DNA of 64,000 bases, taken from contig JAPJBO010000060.1 in assembly GCA_030068145.1 (NCBI GenBank), forward strand, positions 248,001 to 312,000, in the 5' to 3' direction. Each line of letters starts with the position of its first letter. Positions within the stretch are counted from its first letter, which is position 1. Under the pieces are notes generated by a model. That model had not been told where the DNA came from, did not search any database, and saw only the letters and a program-made list of their open reading frames with translations. Source of the stretch: Diplonema papillatum (taxonomy: Eukaryota; Euglenozoa; Diplonemea; Diplonemida; Diplonemidae). Positions 39,881 through 51,180 of this stretch are shown here, piece by piece. The position numbers and the translations under genes were made by a program.

Positions 39881-40352
39881 CCAACAACAGGTCTGTATGA
39901 TGCGGACCGTATCCAGCGGCGATCTCGACAACGCCCCGGAAGGAGCTAAGCGCAAGAGGCGCAAAATTGGCCTTTCAGCATGAACCCTTTGTGATTTCTA
40001 CTTACGTCTTCTACTTACATCGTTCACGGCATCATGTGTAGCTGTTCTGCATGTTCTCTGAATCCGTTTCCTGCTTGATCTGAAGAGGAGCAAGAGGGTA
40101 GGGAGTGAGCTAGCACCCCAAACTTGAGTGGGGTGAAGGGCCAGAGGGACCCCCGCTTATGGGGCTACGAGGTCAACGACGCGTACCACACACAGACAGA
40201 CACAGGCACGTCGACTGGCACCCACACCACACCACACCGGCAGAAAAACTTTTCTGCCGGAGTGAAATTTTTTTTCACCACGGGTTTGGCCCGAAACTGG
40301 TGAGTGGAAAAACCCCTGGCTGTCAGGCAAAAAAAAAAAAAAAAAAAAAACT

Positions 40353-41195
40353 ATGATTTTGAATTTTTGGGGAGGTTTTTTTTGGGGGGGAAACTGGGTC
40401 CAGCAACCTCGGCCTGGGAGCTGGAGGGCGACCCTCTCAGCCCTGTTGGGTCTGGCTGACAATTTTGGCTCCTTTAGCAAATTTACAAATTTATTTGAAT
40501 CCTTCATGGCCTTCCACACAACAACTGCTCAACCGTACTTGATGGAGCCTGACAGGGACAGGTGTCCAGGATTCCCTTTCCTCGATTGCTGCCATTACAT
40601 GTCAGTCGGACCAGGCATCACAGACAAGTATACCTGTCCAGATTTTGAAGCGCCGGCAGTGCATCCGCCAAAGTGGATCCAAGCACACAAAACTGCCATC
40701 ATATCTGCGTGTGCAAGCGTTTGTGCCGAGATTCGTCAGTTGGGTCTCTCGGATCCCAACACTGTGATTCAGCGCTTCACAACAGGGAACCTGTCCGTGA
40801 AGTACCCGGCAACCTGCAAACTTCTCCAGCTTGCCCCCATCCTTCCTCTGGGATCCGCATCAGTGGAGCGCTTGTTCTCCAAACTTCGGTTGGTGTCGAC
40901 AAGGTTGCGCAAGCTGGCTGCTGACAATCTGGCAACTGTTCTTTTCGTTGGCGTGGAGTGTAAAATGGGGGCACGAGGCATTGACGAAGAGACACTGGCA
41001 AAATACATTGCAAAATTCTGTGCAAACCCAAGGAGGCTGCACTACGCGTCGCTCAGCACTGGAGATCGACAGCAAGAGCAGCCCCTCAACAAGCCAGCAA
41101 GGCAACACAAGTTGATGCTGCAGATTTGGTTCTCAATCTGGTGTTTTAGCAAATTTATGTCACATTTGGTGTCCGTCTTTTGCTTCTTTTTGTGA
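40353..41195 (+). pseudogene. hAT-family transposase, C-terminal part
   Basis: The ORF includes KLLQLAPILPLGSASVERLF, followed by SKLRLVSTRLRKLAADNLAT and VLFVGVE. This is the hAT C-terminal dimerisation domain: the Ala/Ser-x-x-Glu-Arg-x-Phe-Ser core followed by an Arg-rich turn and a hydrophobic helix. The catalytic RNase H-like part and DNA-binding domain are absent; the sequence upstream contains a poly-A run and low-complexity sequence. It is therefore a truncated copy. Confidence 0.75.
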
Positions 41196-41799
41196 CCCAG
41201 TATCGGAACCAGTAAAAACAAACTTGCATGTAACTCTAAAATTCGCTTGCTTGACAAATAAAGCTCGGCCCCTCTTTGAAAGACCCCTGACCGAGATTTT
41301 TTTCAACCTCTTTTTCGGATCTGGCCAGCCTAGTTCAACACCGGCAGGTAGAACCGGCGCTCCGAAGCCACACTTCCGCATGAAGCACTGTGGCAGGGCG
41401 TCTTGCGGTCTGAGACGGGTTGATGCACACCGTTAACAGAGCAGCGTGTGCAGCTGGGGTTCCCAGGCTACTGCCAGCTGCTGTGGGAAGCGTTGCTGGT
41501 AACGTTGCTTGCTAATTTTAGACTACCACTGCTGACCGACTTTGACCGAGTTTGGCCAAATCCTCGCCAGGTCAAGCTCGGCCCCTGATCGGGACAGAAA
41601 AAAAGGAAAAAAAAAATAGTTGGAGGCTCCCTTAGGAACTTGACACAAACCAAGTTCGTAAAGGTAGTGGGGGGAATTCGGAAAGGGCATGCCCAAAAAC
41701 GTCAAAAAAAAAACGACACCAGCTGTCGAAACACTCAAATTTGGACTTTTTGCTGGCGGTCTGCTGTGTTCTAGACTGTTCTCTTCAGCCGCAATACGG

Positions 41800-42860
41800 T
41801 TGCACGGCTTGCTGTGGCTCACCCACAGGGATGATGGCCTTCGTCTTGGGCAACAGTCTTGACTATGGGCCCGAAAGTGTTTCTTAGCCAGACGCAGTTG
41901 ATTGGGAATTTAATGCCAGCTAATTTCGTGCAAAGCGCCGGCAGAGAACGAAACCCACCAAACAGGATACGAATTTTCTTGTCTGTGGGGTTTCGGGCTC
42001 TGTCGCTTCCCGGGACTGGCGACACTACCTAGGGTCGAATATGCTATGCAGTATCGACGCGGTGTTTTCTGCCCGCCCGCGACTGTGTGGCGAAGACCAT
42101 AGCGAAGCGTCGCTTTTACTTGCTACTGTCTGCGCCCAAGGCTCGGAAGGAATGATAGCATCCTCCGGAAGCCTTTTCTTAACCTCCTCCTCAGAATGCT
42201 GGAGAGAGCTCCGGTGTTAACCGCGCGATTTCTCCGTGACGCCTGTCGTCTACAACCATGCCGCACTCTTCGAGAAACTGATGCATACCCTCCCAGTAAT
42301 CGTCGTATTTTGACGATTACTAGAAGACGTGCGGTACACGATCTTGCTAAACTCCTCCGCCGTGAAGTCTGTTCCGGGAAGTTGCGCGAGCTGCTGCTCT
42401 GTTGATGTACGGGGCACATTTGCGTACCCCTGTCACAAAAGGGTACATCAAGTGCGCTTTGTCCCGGACACCCTCCAAAGTTGACGAGTGAATTTCTTAT
42501 TGCTCTTATGAAACTTCGTTCCGAGCCCGTTAAACGTGTTCTCGACTCAGATGGTCTCAAAGTAGTGTGTCCGCTGACAACCTCCGGCATTGTACTTGTA
42601 CACCCAATCGAAATGCTGGTGAGCTGTTGCAGGAATCTGACAGGGCATGACGACAAACAGGCAGTCCCAGCACGGTGTCGAGCGCAAAGAGCTCAGATGT
42701 TGCCGTCAGCTTGGTTTCCGGCTCCTTCCAAGATGAACTTCCTTGCGTCGATGACATCTTGCTGCCAGTCACGTGTGGGGTCCCTAGCAGGGACGTCTGC
42801 GCTGTGTTGCGTAGCGCAAAAGACTTCGATTCTGAAAACCAAAGCGTAGCAAACAGCTCG
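41800..42860 (-). pseudogene. Decayed mobile-element coding sequence
   Basis: On the minus strand, 42640-42520 reads FVVMPCQIPATAHQHFDWVY then KYNAGGCQRTHYFETI before a stop. The frame carries on as NTFNGLGTKFHKSNKKFTRQ to another stop, and about 42330-42240 gives YDDYWEGMHQFLEECGMVVD. These look like real protein broken by several stops and shifts. The family is unknown. Confidence 0.4.
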
Positions 42861-43479
42861 GCGAAACTTCGCTCTTGTTGCTGTCAGTTTTCAAGCGTGC
42901 AGCCTTGTTGACGCCCTTTGCGTTCCGTCAGCAACGTCGCCATAGGAAGTCCATCAAGGCTGAGCAAGATCTTTGTCAGCTTTTGGAATGGGGTGCGGCC
43001 CTTTTGGTACAAGCGCACGAAACCGATCGGGTAGTAGGTGATCATACGATTGAACAGGATCACCCACGACTTGCACTCCTCAGCCAGCTCTTGCTAGGGA
43101 GCAGGTCTAACGCGTGGCTGGCTCGGGCGCTTTTACGTTGCGAGCTAGGTCAAGACGTACGTGTATTAGCTGCAGTACGTACTGTAGCTCGACTGCGCAA
43201 AACCCTGAGTAACCATACCGTTTTGGGTGAAAACTTGGGCAACTTTACCGTTTTGGGCAAAACCCTGGATTTGTGGATATAATGTTATGAAAATGTGGTA
43301 GTATCGTGTTGCGCTGCACAGTGCCATGACAGGCCACGGAGCCAAACTATTTTTGTTTCCAACTATCTTTTTTTTTTCGGGATTTCTCAAAATTTTCCGC
43401 GCGCGCGAACGCGGAACAAACAAAAAAAATAGTCCACCCTAAACTAGAAAAGGGAAAAAGGAAAAGGGGTCACGGGGAG

Positions 43480-45044
43480 TGTAAGACTCCTGCAGGTAGG
43501 GTGTGAAACCTTGAGGGACTAGTCCTCTTTATTGTGTTGTGTGCACCTCGTTCTTCGTCTCGGGTTTCGCTCGTGAACAGGGGGTGTGGGGGGTGATTGC
43601 ACACCGCAGTTGTGTGGCGGTACTTGACCTTCAGGGTAACGCCAGGGCCCTCGCCAGGCCCCGGGGAGGCCGGCAGCGTGTCGGCCAGGGTCAGGGAGAT
43701 CGCGATGCGGGCCGTGTTGTCCCAGAAGTCGATGATGCCACACTCCGCCGGGAGCTCGTCTCCGGGAACGAACAGGTACGTGTGAGACTCGGTTTCCGGC
43801 CGCTCGGAGAGCGACAAGTTGACGCCGAGGCCGCCCGACTCGTCGTCTTCGTCGTCCTCGTCGGATATCGGCGGCAGCGCCGCGGTGCACAGGTGCGCCT
43901 TCACGCACGAAAGCGAAGCAACCGTGCAAGCCGACGACCCCGGGTTGACGAACGCGAGGGCAAGCACAACCGTCTGCCCCCCGGCCACCTCCACCGGCAC
44001 CTCGGAAGCGACGAACACGCGGGGGAACAGCAGGGACGCGTTTCGGTTCAGCCGCCGGCTACCCTCGGCGTCCATTTCGGAGACGAGTAGCGCTTTGTTG
44101 TACCGCACTGCGCTGCGGACCAGCAGCGGGTGCCGGATGGGGAGGTCCGGCGGGTCGGCGACGTGCGCGGCGCGGGCGGCCGAAGCGTTGGAGAGGAGGT
44201 CCGTGAGCGAAAAGCACCGGGGAACCGGGTCCGGACAGTTCCGGCGGTCTTCCTGCTTCGCGAGGAACCGGTCGTAGTGCCGCAGGGTGTCTTGGGCCAT
44301 GCCCATCGCGCGCTCGCCGATCTCCCGCGTCTCGCGCTCCTGCTTCACGCTCACGAGCTGGTTCAGCGACGTGAACGATGCATTCCCCAACCCGCGGCTC
44401 CACTCGTCGGCAGGCGACATCAGGCTGCCGCCGTCAGGCCTCGGGGACACCAGCTGCCTCCCGGATGCTGGCGAAAAGCTGTCAACCAGCGACTCTTGGA
44501 TGGAAGGCAGGTCGCTTCCCGAGTCCCACCCACGCCGCATCGGCGGCCGCTTGCGGTCCGGCGGAGCCCCACGCTTGCGGTGCTGCTCGGAGAGCGCCTG
44601 GCACGCTTGGAGAAGCTCGGAGCGGACAGTGCTGAACTGCGTGCTATGGTCGCGTTGGGACTCCGCGGCCAGCAGCTTTTGGGAGAGCAACTCTTCGGCT
44701 TCAACGGGCGTCGATCCCTTGTCGACGGCGATCGAGCCTGTCGTTGAATACCTGCAGTTCGGACACGCGTACACGATATCCACCTCGGTTTCCGTCGCCA
44801 GGAGCAGCGTTGCGCAGTGCGGGCAGCACGCGCAGTACGTGCACCGGCCCCCGCACGACTCGAGGGTGGCCCCGCTGTGCTGCTGTCCGCAGCTCCCGCA
44901 GAACGGGATGCCCATCGTGTCCGTGGTCTCGTCGCGGCACACGACGGCGTTCGACATCGTGTGGTAGAAGTCGTGCAGCCGCATGCCTTTCCGGGGGTTC
45001 ACGCCATACAAGACCTTCACTCCATTGGTGTCAACGGGCACCAT
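43480..45044 (-). CDS. DCTN4: Dynactin subunit 4 (p62)
   Basis: One exon codes for 524 residues. I choose the Met at 45044 (MVPVDTNGVKVLYGV), because the in-frame Met at 45197 lies beyond a transposon insertion at 45178. p62 is the pointed-end subunit of dynactin, the activator that links dynein to cargo. Residues 49-97 carry its Cys-rich zinc-binding cluster: FCGSCG, SCGGRCTYCACCPHC and VYACPNCRYST, in the same order as in animal p62, where the last is an ACGFCRWTS-type motif. After a Ser/Pro-rich linker come IRHPLLVRSAVRYNKALLV and a beta-rich C-terminal half with an acidic patch (SDEDDEDDES), aligning with p62's beta-sandwich. Usual length is 450-500. Truncated copies of its 5' part lie upstream and of its 3' part downstream. 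Confidence 0.8.
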
Positions 45045-45177
45045 CTTCCTCCCCACCACCTCCCCCAACCCCTTTCCTTCAGATTCAGCCGTTTTTTTTT
45101 TTCCAGGATTGTTGACACTTATTAGAGTGACGAGTGTCACAAACCATGATTTGCTTGCCACAAAACACCGCCTGCTA
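45045..45177 (-). promoter_or_regulatory. Presumed 5' UTR and promoter region of p62
   Basis: The first 133 bp upstream of the start are kept in the three truncated copies: a C/T-rich stretch (plus strand), a T run, then CACTTATTAGAGTGACGAG and ACAAAACACCGCC. A transposon cuts the region off at 45178. Confidence 0.5.
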
Positions 45178-45409
45178 CTGGGGGGGCCCAAATACAATAG
45201 GTATAATCACGGTTGGCATGTAATAATTATTATTAGATTCGATTAGATTTTATTAGATATTATTAGCCTGATTATTACGTATTATTAGATCTAATAATGG
45301 GCAATCACTAATAACTTCTAATAATTTCTAATAAAATCTAATAATTTCTAATAATTTCTAATAATTTCTAATAAAATCTAATAATTTCTAATAATCTAAT
45401 AATAGCCTG

Positions 45410-46690
45410 TAGAGAGTCCCCAGGATGTGGGAGGATCCGGGAAAGACTACTCAGTCGGACTAGGATCTTGGCAATGAAGCCGTGAAAATGGAGGGAACCC
45501 AGAAATCAAAGTAGCTACACCCAAATCTCAGACTTGTACTCAGTGAAAATATCTGATTTAGCTCTCGGTGAAAATCTCAGATTCAGCTTTCGGTGAAGAT
45601 CTGCAGATTGTTCCTCCAATCTCAGATTATGCACTCAGCCCAAAACTCACATGCGAGTTCAAAATCTGCGAGTTTGTGAGCGAAAACCCGGCGCCCGCCC
45701 AGAAAACATCACGGTCCCGGACGATGCTCAATGGCGACAAACGCAAAGAAGAAGAAACACGAAAACAACACCAGAATCCATGCCAGGCAAGAGACTGGGT
45801 GGCCTGGCAGTGCAAGCCAAGCGGTGACGCCAAGGTGTTTTTAAGCAATGGTATTGTATTAATGTCGCCCCATAATGTACTTCAAGCATTTAAGCCTTCT
45901 TCGCTCGCGTGTTCGCGCCTTCTGTCGTGGTCCGATGATTCCCAAAAAAAAACGAACGAATGAGCGCAATGCTTGCACAAAGCTTGGCCGTGCACTTCCA
46001 GCTCTCAGATGCTCTGTCAGTAGTTTCGCTGTCTCGGTACTTTCGCGGTGGTACTGATCGCCCAGCGATAGCTCGACCTTTCCCCCAGCCCAACCGTCCC
46101 ACCGTTTGGGCACCCTTTCTTTTCGTACCACTTTGGTATGAACGTATCGAGGCCGGCAGTGCGAATCACCGCAAGTCCCAGCACTTCATCAAAGCGGTTG
46201 TGGGTAAGCCGCGGTGAAAAGGCAGGACGTGACTATGGTGCTTGCAGAAGACAGCCCGAAGAACCGGCAGAAGATCACAAGCAGGCCGTACATTCCGCGT
46301 GCAAATGAACGTGAAATGACACAGGATCTTATTGTCTGCTTCGGTGGGGTTCCAGCGAATGCCGATCATCAAAGGCCACATGCAACGGACTGTATGCCCA
46401 GCGAACGGGATTCGTGCTCAAAAGAAGGTTTCCCAGATGGAGTTAGACCCCCATTCTGCCCTAATAATACAGGTTCTGGCGGGTAGAGGTCGCATACCCC
46501 ACATGCCACATCATCGTCCTGCCAGGATCTTGCCTCAAACCTCTCCTACCTCTTTTGGCATCCTTCCTTTTCGACTTAGCAACAAACGGAATTGCGAACG
46601 GGGTGAAAGGAACGGTTTGGACGCACGAACACCCACCGTGACGATCACCTTCCACTCCTAGGGGCACTTTTGCTGTGAGAATGCATGGGA
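45410..46690. other. Interior of the TA-target transposon, no intact ORF
   Basis: ORFs of 70-130 codons exist on both strands (for example 45568-45963 plus and 45859-46131 minus). None shows a transposase signature. Confidence 0.4.
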
Positions 46691-47104
46691 AAGTCAGGTA
46701 ATAATGGATTATTACCTGGTAATAGTTAATAGTATCTAATAATGGGTAATAATTTCTAATAATCAGGTAATAATATCTAACAATTTCAGGAACCAGGTAA
46801 TAATATCTAATAATTTCTAATAAAATCTAATAATTTGGGGCGGATTTCGGAAATCTAATAATAGGTAATAATCGTGATTATCTGCCAACCGTGTATAATA
46901 TTGTATTTGGAGGGGAAGGATAGAGAAAACAGGGTTTTCAAACAGTCTGGATGCTGATAGTCTGGCTGCAGGCACTTGCAGGTCAACATTGGAGAAAATT
47001 TGGCAAATATTTTGTGGGGTGGAAAGAGCTACCCCCCGGCATGTATGGCACCTTTTCTACACTCGATGTGGCCAAAAATCTGGCCCCCAGATGGCATTTC
47101 AGAC

Positions 47105-47187
47105 TTTGGAAAACCACTCCGCCGAGGAATCGAACCAGCACCCTCAGCATCACATGTGGGTGTGGTGACCGCTGGACCACGGGCTAA
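47105..47187 (-). tRNA. tRNA-like relic
   Basis: The minus strand reads GCCCGTGGTCCAGCGGTCAC, D-arm-like, and GCTGGTTCGATTCC, a T-loop-like block. The T stem and acceptor stem do not pair, so this is at best a tRNA-derived remnant inside the transposon. Confidence 0.25.
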
Positions 47188-47502
47188 AAAAAAGCGGGCC
47201 ATTTACTTTTGCTTGGGTGCGGGCCTTATTATTGATCCCTGACCTGAGGAAAATGCCACAGATAGCGAAATCAAGTAGTAGGATTGAACTTTCGGCTTCC
47301 GGAGTGTTCCACATTGAACTTCTCTCGAAAAAGAAGCTGCTCTCGCGAGGGGAAGCCCGTGGAACCCCCTGCAAAACCCCACTGGGGACAAATAATATTG
47401 TATTCCGAAGCAATGCTCAACGAAACCCCCATTTCAGCGTACCTATTGTATTCCGAAATAATATTGTATTTGGGTACCTATTGTATTTGGGCCCCCCCAG
47501 TA

Positions 47503-48635
47503 GTAGCAAGTGCGCGGGGATGGTCCCTTGTCGACGGCGATCAAGCCTGTCGTAGAGCACCTGCAGTTCGGACACGCGTACATGCTCGGTTTCCTTCGCC
47601 AGGAGCAGCGTTGCGCAGTGCGGGCAGCACGCGCAGTACGTGCACCGGCCCCCGCACGACTCGAGGGTGGCCCCGCTGTGCTGCTGTCCGCAGCTCCCGC
47701 AGAACGGGATGCCCATCGTGTCCGTGGTCTCGTCGCGGCACACGACGGCGTTCGACATCGTGTGGTAGAAGTCGTGCAGCCGCATGCCTTTCCGGGGGTT
47801 CACGCCGTACAAGACCTTCACCCCATTGGTGTCAACGGGCACCATCTTCCTCCCCACCACCTCCCTCCCCCAACCCCTTCTCTTCAGATTTAGCCGTTTT
47901 TTTTTTGTATAAGCACCTGCTTTGTAGGAAATGCTTGAGGAGACTGCCAGTTGCGATGGATCAAAGGAGGTAAATGTGCTGTAGCCCACACGAAACACAG
48001 GTAAATCTGGGTTTAGTGGCGGGCGTAAGCGTTCAACAAAAAAGACCCACTTTGTAGTTGTATTGTTTTCTCCCCCTCTAGCCTCCTTCGAAATGAGCAC
48101 AAGGCAGTCCCCTCGAGTATTTTTGTATAAGCACCTGCTTTGTAGGAAATGCTTGACGAGACTGCCAGTTGCGATGGATCAAAGGAGGTAAATGTGCTGT
48201 AGCCCACACGAAACACAGGTAAATCTGGGTTTAGTGGCGGGCGTAAGCGTTCAACAAAAAAGACCCACTTTGTAGTTGTATTGTTTTCTCCCCCTCTAGC
48301 CTCCTTCGAAATGAGCACAAGGCAGTCCCCTCGAGTATTTTTGTATAAGCACCTGCTTTGTAGGAAATGCTTGACGAGACTGCCAGTTGCGATGGATCAA
48401 AGGAGGTAAATGTGCTGTAGCCCACACGAAACACAGGTAAATCTGGGTTTAGTGGCGGGCGTAAGCGTTCAACAAAAAAGACCCATTTTGTAGTTGTATT
48501 GTTTTTTTCTCCCCCTCTAGCCTCCTTCGAAATGAGCACAAGGCAGTCCCTCGAGTATTCTTTCCAGGACTGTTGACACTTATTAGAGTGACGAGTGCCA
48601 CAAACCATGATTTACTTGCCACAAAACACCGCCTG
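47503..48635 (-). pseudogene. Truncated p62 copy 1 (5' part), interrupted by three family A elements
   Basis: 47503-47863 codes MVPVDTNGVKVLYGVNPRKG through CACCPHCATLLLAKETE. A loss of 9-10 bases then shifts the frame, and the copy ends at GTCGACAAGGG. The 5' flank (to 47906 and again from 48560) matches p62, but three family A units are inserted at its T run. Confidence 0.8.
47907..48559 (-). mobile_element. Head-to-tail trimer of family A
   Basis: Units at 47907-48124, 48125-48342 and 48343-48559 are nearly the same and joined with only the short A tail between them. The empty site is the T run at 45090-45100 in the p62 gene. Confidence 0.85.
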
Positions 48636-49110
48636 CTAGTAGCAAGTGCGCGGGGATGGTCCCTTGTCGACGGCGATCAAGCCTGTCGCAGAGCACCTGC
48701 AGTTCGGACACGCGTACATGCTCGGTTTCCTTCGCCAGGAGCAGCGTTGCCCAGGGCGGGCAGCACACGCAGTACGTGCACCGGCCCCAGCACGACTCGA
48801 GGGTGGCCCCGCTGTGCTGCTGTCCGCAGCTCCCGCAGAACGGGATGCCCATCGTGTCCGTGGTCTCGTCGCGGCACACGACGGCGTTCGACATCGTGTG
48901 GTAGAAGTCGTGCAGCCGCATGCCTTTCCGGGAGTTCACGCCGTACAAGACCTTCACTCCATTGGTGTCAACAGGCACCATCTTCCTCCCCACCGCCTTT
49001 CCCCCTACCCCCGACCCCTTTCCTTCAGATTCAGCCGTATTTCTCAGGATTGTTGGCACTATCAGAGTGACGAGTGCCACGAAACATGAATTATTTGCCA
49101 CAAAACACCG
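48636..49110 (-). pseudogene. Truncated p62 copy 2
   Basis: Same extent and the same frame-shifting loss as copy 1, with CVCCPPWATLL replacing the zinc-binding CACCPHC, so the domain is damaged. It carries the empty site of the TA transposon at its left edge. Confidence 0.8.
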
Positions 49111-49119
49111 CCGGCTACT

Positions 49120-49545
49120 ACTACTAGTGGCAAGTGCACGGGGATGGTCCCTTGTCGACGGCGATCAAGCCTGTCGTCGAGCGTGTACGTCCTGCTCGGT
49201 TTCCGTCGTCAGGAGCAGCGTTGCGCAGTGCGGGCAGCACACGCAGCACGTGCACCGGCCCCCGCACGACGCGAGGGTGGCCCCGCTGTGCTGCTGTCCG
49301 CAGCTCGGTCTCGTCGCGGCACACGACGGCGTTCGACATCGTGTGGTACAAGTCGTGCAGCCGCATGCCTTTCCGGGGGTTCACGCCGTACAAGACCTTC
49401 ACCCCATTGGTGTCAACAGGCACCATCTTCCTCCCCGCCCACCCCCTTTCCTTCAGATTAACCATTCTCCGCAGGATTGTTGACACTATCTAGTGGAAAG
49501 GGGCGACGAGTGTCCAAAAACGATTCTAGCCACAATAGCCGCCAG
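49120..49545 (-). pseudogene. Truncated p62 copy 3
   Basis: It has a further internal loss (the stretch coding TMGIPFCGSCG is gone) and a changed 5' flank. It is the most decayed of the series. Confidence 0.75.
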
Positions 49546-49905
49546 CCAATGTACTGCGCGTATTTGTGTTGTGTGGCTATTTTTGACCACACTGTGGGCA
49601 AGCTGTGGGTGAGCAGTACTCGCCACTAGCCGCGCGAAGCCCGGCCCTTCTGGAAGCGACGGAAGGGGACGAAACAGAAGGGCTCTCTCTTTTTTCTTTT
49701 CCATTGTCGTTCTTCTTCTGTTCTGCGTTACCGACGTTTTCTTTATTATTTTGTGTTTCCGTTGAACCCGAGACGAATCTGTTCGGTGCCGGACGACATT
49801 TCCCCCCTCTTCTTTCACATCTTGGGGCTTGGCGCTTGCGCTGAACACTGTGTGAAAAAGTGAGTGTTGGCACTCGTTCTGCTGAGTTCGCTCGCAGCGC
49901 ACCGG
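49546..49905. other. No gene recognised; small family D piece near 49822
   Basis: A CTTGGGGCTTGGCGCTTGCG block of family D occurs alone. ORFs here are in low-complexity sequence. Confidence 0.4.
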
Positions 49906-49909
49906 AAAA

Positions 49910-50098
49910 GGCTTAAAAAGACAGGCGCTTCGTTTTGTTTGTGCGTGCCGGTTGAATCGTTTTCCCACTTGTATTTGCCCTGTGTATTCAGGTAAGGAAT
50001 TCTGATCAACCACCAAAACACGCTGCCTACGTCTTTTTAGCCTGCACAATACATTGAAGGGCAACCCATAAGATTGTAAGATTGTTAGTACTAAAAAC
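49910..50098 (+). mobile_element. Family E element
   Basis: Full copy from GACAGGCGCTTCG to TTAGTACTAAAAA, a close match to the intron 1 copy. Confidence 0.7.
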
Positions 50099-51135
50099 TG
50101 TTTGGCACAGGCCCGAGTGCTTCGTGACGCCGTTAAGGACAGCGCAAATGGTGATGCTTTCTGTGCACCCCGGACTTCAGCAGCCAGATACTAAGGCAAT
50201 GCCTTTTGTTTGTGCGCACTAGCGGAACTCACCTGCTTTGGTAAGTTTCATGTAGTACGCTGCCAACTACTAATTCTTAGTACCAACAATGCCTTGTTAA
50301 CACAAAAAAGTGCGGAATGGCCACTCCCGCAATCCGGAGTGGGAGTCCGGGGTGCAGCGTCTTCGGCCTGTTTGGACCTCCGGCCCGGTTCCGACGTTCT
50401 TTCGAGGTAAATATACGTGTCTCGTGTCCGCAGAGGGCTAACCTTTCTTCTGCTTCTTCCACCTTTTCGAGGGTTGTGTACGTTTGTAAGTGAGTGCGCG
50501 ACCCAAGGGGTCAATGGAAATGGAGTTTTGCTTGGCACCTGAGTCGGCTAAGGAAGTAAGGAAATACTCGGGGAGGTGCCGTCCGTAGAGAGAAGCAATG
50601 CAGCTTCAGTTCACACGATTGTGACAGCATGCTTAATGTCGGACGCCAGTGTCTGACAAGTGTCAGCCGTATCCAAAGAGGAGACGAGAGATCGGCTCAC
50701 CCTGTAAACCACTTCAGGACGAACTAGCACTGGTAGATATATCAAGAAGGTTCGCGGGTGTCAAGTTCGCGGGTGAGAGGCCGAAGAATGGTCGAAAGTG
50801 GTCGCCGCTTGCTTCATTGGAAAGATCTGACACAAAATCTTTGAAATGCGTCCTTCACCGAGCAGAAGTCCTGCTCCGAGCTCTCAACGGATACCTGAGG
50901 TTTGCCATGGAGCCCCCTCTTTTCCCAAGTTAACCCACATCGCCCACCTACGTCCTTAAGTGGAAGAACTATACAAGTAGCTCTCCGCTGCTTCATTGGA
51001 GAGCATACTTGATAAGGATCAAAAATAACGTTGGCAGAGGGTTGAACGCAAAACAGGTCGAATCCGATCAGGTTCGTGCACGGCTGCGGTCGCATTTCCT
51101 CCTCCTGCCAATGCTCCAATTTTTGCTATAAATGG
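50099..51135. other. No gene recognised; family L piece at 50560-50720
   Basis: Family L shares AATGTCGGACGCCAGTGTCTG-type and ATCGGCTCACCCTGT blocks with 26990-27100. Nothing else is assigned. Confidence 0.4.
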
Positions 51136-51139
51136 CGCG

Positions 51140-51180
51140 AGTATTTCCTACGGAGAAGCAGGTGCTTATTCAAAAAAGAG
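51140..51180 (+). mobile_element. Family A 3' end only
   Basis: GAGTATTTCCTACGGAGAAG then CAGGTGCTTATTCAAAAA; a 5'-truncated copy, as expected for reverse-transcribed elements. Confidence 0.5.

Larger units (their letters stand above)
38674..43440. mobile_element. Composite region bounded by inverted 30 bp ends, containing hAT sequence
   Basis: The left end reads AGGGTGGACTACTTTTTTT, then ATTTGTTCCGCG. The right end is its inverse with a few changes (CGCGGAACAAACAAAAAAAA then TAGTCCACCCT). An hAT-like transposase end lies inside. The 8 bp flanks do not match (GGGGCGTA and AAACTAGA), so an intact hAT insertion is not shown; nested elements and decay are likely. Confidence 0.4.
45178..47500. 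mobile_element. DNA transposon with TA target duplication
   Basis: Both ends are CTGGGGGGGCCCAAATACAA followed by TAGGTA in inverted orientation, 26 bp without mismatch. TA lies directly outside each end. The same host sequence without insertion exists at 48634-48650 (GCCTGCTAGTAGCAAG), which proves boundaries and target. Inside, AT-rich CTAATAATTTCTAATAAAAT-type arrays occupy 45225-45410 and 46690-46880. A second inverted end (46870-46913) pairs with the left end over ACGGTTGGCA. The TA target suits Tc1/mariner-like or other TA-specific families. The interior shows only decayed ORFs. Confidence 0.85.

Noticed and set aside
38674-43440. One intact 4.8 kb hAT transposon
   Set aside because: End repeats exist, but the 8 bp flanks differ and the transposase is only a C-terminal remnant, so only a composite region is claimed.
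45044-45197. Longer p62 start at 45197
   Set aside because: The first 51 codons would begin inside the transposon and read through the T run; the Met at 45044 is kept in all copies.
41819-46661. Apparent similarity between short ORFs at 41.9 kb and 46.3 kb
   Set aside because: Only a loose GF-x-x-P pattern on opposite strands; not enough to claim homology.
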